Source: Brevibacterium moorei (GTDB lineage Bacteria; Actinomycetota; Actinomycetes; Actinomycetales; Brevibacteriaceae). Taken from it: a stretch of DNA of 64,000 nucleotides. Each line of letters starts with the position of its first letter. Position 1 is the first letter of the stretch. Below the pieces are notes generated by a model, which was not told where the DNA came from, searched no databases, and saw nothing but the letters and a program-made list of their open reading frames with translations. Location of the stretch: contig NZ_JANIJX010000013.1 of NCBI RefSeq assembly GCF_024580735.1, forward strand, positions 1 through 64,000, in the 5' to 3' direction. Shown here in pieces: positions 63,566 through 64,000 of this stretch. A program made the position numbers and the translations under genes.

Positions 63566-64000
63566 ATGATTCGCAGACTTCACAACGCGTTCACTCGTCC
63601 CAGGCTCATCGTCGCCCTTGCTTTCCTGGCAGGGTTGGCGCTCATCGCCATGGGAGCTTTCGGTGGACTGCCCGCACAAGCCGCAGTAGGAGCCCTGGGG
63701 TCCGACCCGCAGGGCTCATCGGAACAGGTTGGTCCCGCCGATACGCAGGAACAGGCGCCGGCCACGACCGCGGCCGCCGCGAATCAGGGCCCCGCCGGCG
63801 GGATCGGTGTGAAGTCCTCGGCGCAGAGTGCTACGAAGAGTGTGCAGCCCTTTGCCGGCAAGGACGCTTCGATTGACGTCCCACCCATTGCAGAAGAGGG
63901 TGGGAAGATTACCCTCAGCGGTAAAAATTGGTTGAATGAGAAGCCGAACTCAGCCGGGCACAAGGGAATTTCGGTCGCTTTCAAGTTGGACGGCGGTCAG
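63566..64000 (+). CDS. Secreted surface protein, 5' part (cut by the window edge)
   Basis: An open frame of at least 145 residues running off the window. The ATG at 63566 is 4 bases after GGAG; ATG 63563, one codon earlier, is equally in frame. It has a signal peptide (LIVALAFLAGLALIAMGAFG ... AQAA), a low-complexity Ala/Gln/Ser stretch (about 45-100), then the start of a beta-type repeat (GGKITLSGKNWL ... GHKGISVAFKLDGGQ). Similar units occur in large actinobacterial surface proteins, some beside HtaA-type heme proteins; this last link is memory-based inference. Position behind an iron-type binding lipoprotein suggests a surface heme or siderophore receptor. Confidence 0.75.
   Translation, partial: MIRRLHNAFTRPRLIVALAFLAGLALIAMGAFGGLPAQAAVGALGSDPQGSSEQVGPADTQEQAPATTAAAANQGPAGGIGVKSSAQSATKSVQPFAGKDASIDVPPIAEEGGKITLSGKNWLNEKPNSAGHKGISVAFKLDGGQ

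Overview
The window is a G+C-rich actinobacterial chromosome segment. The evidence is strong third-position G/C bias, many GTG and TTG starts, and RpoB, RpoC, EF-Tu and ribosomal proteins of actinobacterial type. Gene order (rpsM-rpsK-rpoA-rplQ without rpsD), a C. diphtheriae-like heme oxygenase with an HmuTUV-like transporter, and the surface-protein style at the right edge suggest Actinomycetales, perhaps Actinomycetaceae. This is inference; no 16S rRNA gene is present to settle it. I see no tRNA, rRNA, CRISPR array, insertion sequence or prophage.

Layout. 0.1-2.3 kb: an Ldh-family dehydrogenase and a CPBP membrane protease. 2.3-3.6 kb: an L10 leader with attenuator, then rplJ-rplL. 3.7-8.1 kb, minus strand: a metallo-beta-lactamase-fold hydrolase behind a 1193-residue polytopic membrane protein. 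8.3-16.1 kb: rpoB-rpoC. 16.3-19.2 kb: a DUF559/AbiEi-like protein flanked by two related hairpins, phosphofructokinase and a DUF1707 protein. 19.3-29.4 kb: a cell-envelope block of two ArnT-like family 39 glycosyltransferases around a family 2/GtrA glycosyltransferase, an OmpR-type response regulator with its sensor kinase, a lipoprotein and a Gly-rich one-pass membrane protein. The second family 39 gene carries a frameshift. 29.4-34.2 kb: the str operon (rpsL-rpsG-fusA-tuf). 34.2-50.5 kb: S10, spc and alpha operons with secY, adk, map and infA; rpsN and rpsD are absent from their usual places. 50.6-53.9 kb: folate one-carbon genes purU (divergent), glyA and folD. 54-60.5 kb: a DadA/ThiO-like oxidase, heme oxygenase, a heme/siderophore ABC transporter and a siderophore esterase. 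60.5-62 kb: a GNAT acetyltransferase and exonuclease III. 62.2-64 kb: a second iron-type binding lipoprotein and the start of a large secreted surface protein cut by the window edge.

How it works together. The left and middle parts are the core transcription and translation machinery. The accessory interest lies in the glycosyltransferase/two-component block, which looks like a self-contained envelope-modification unit, and in the heme/iron-acquisition block. In the latter, transporter, esterase, heme-degrading enzyme and a second binding protein share an ACCTWA-type promoter element that resembles half of a DtxR/IdeR operator. The heme oxygenase has an in-frame TAG 31 codons before its expected end. 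Most transcription units end in perfect 14-29 bp hairpins with little or no T tract.
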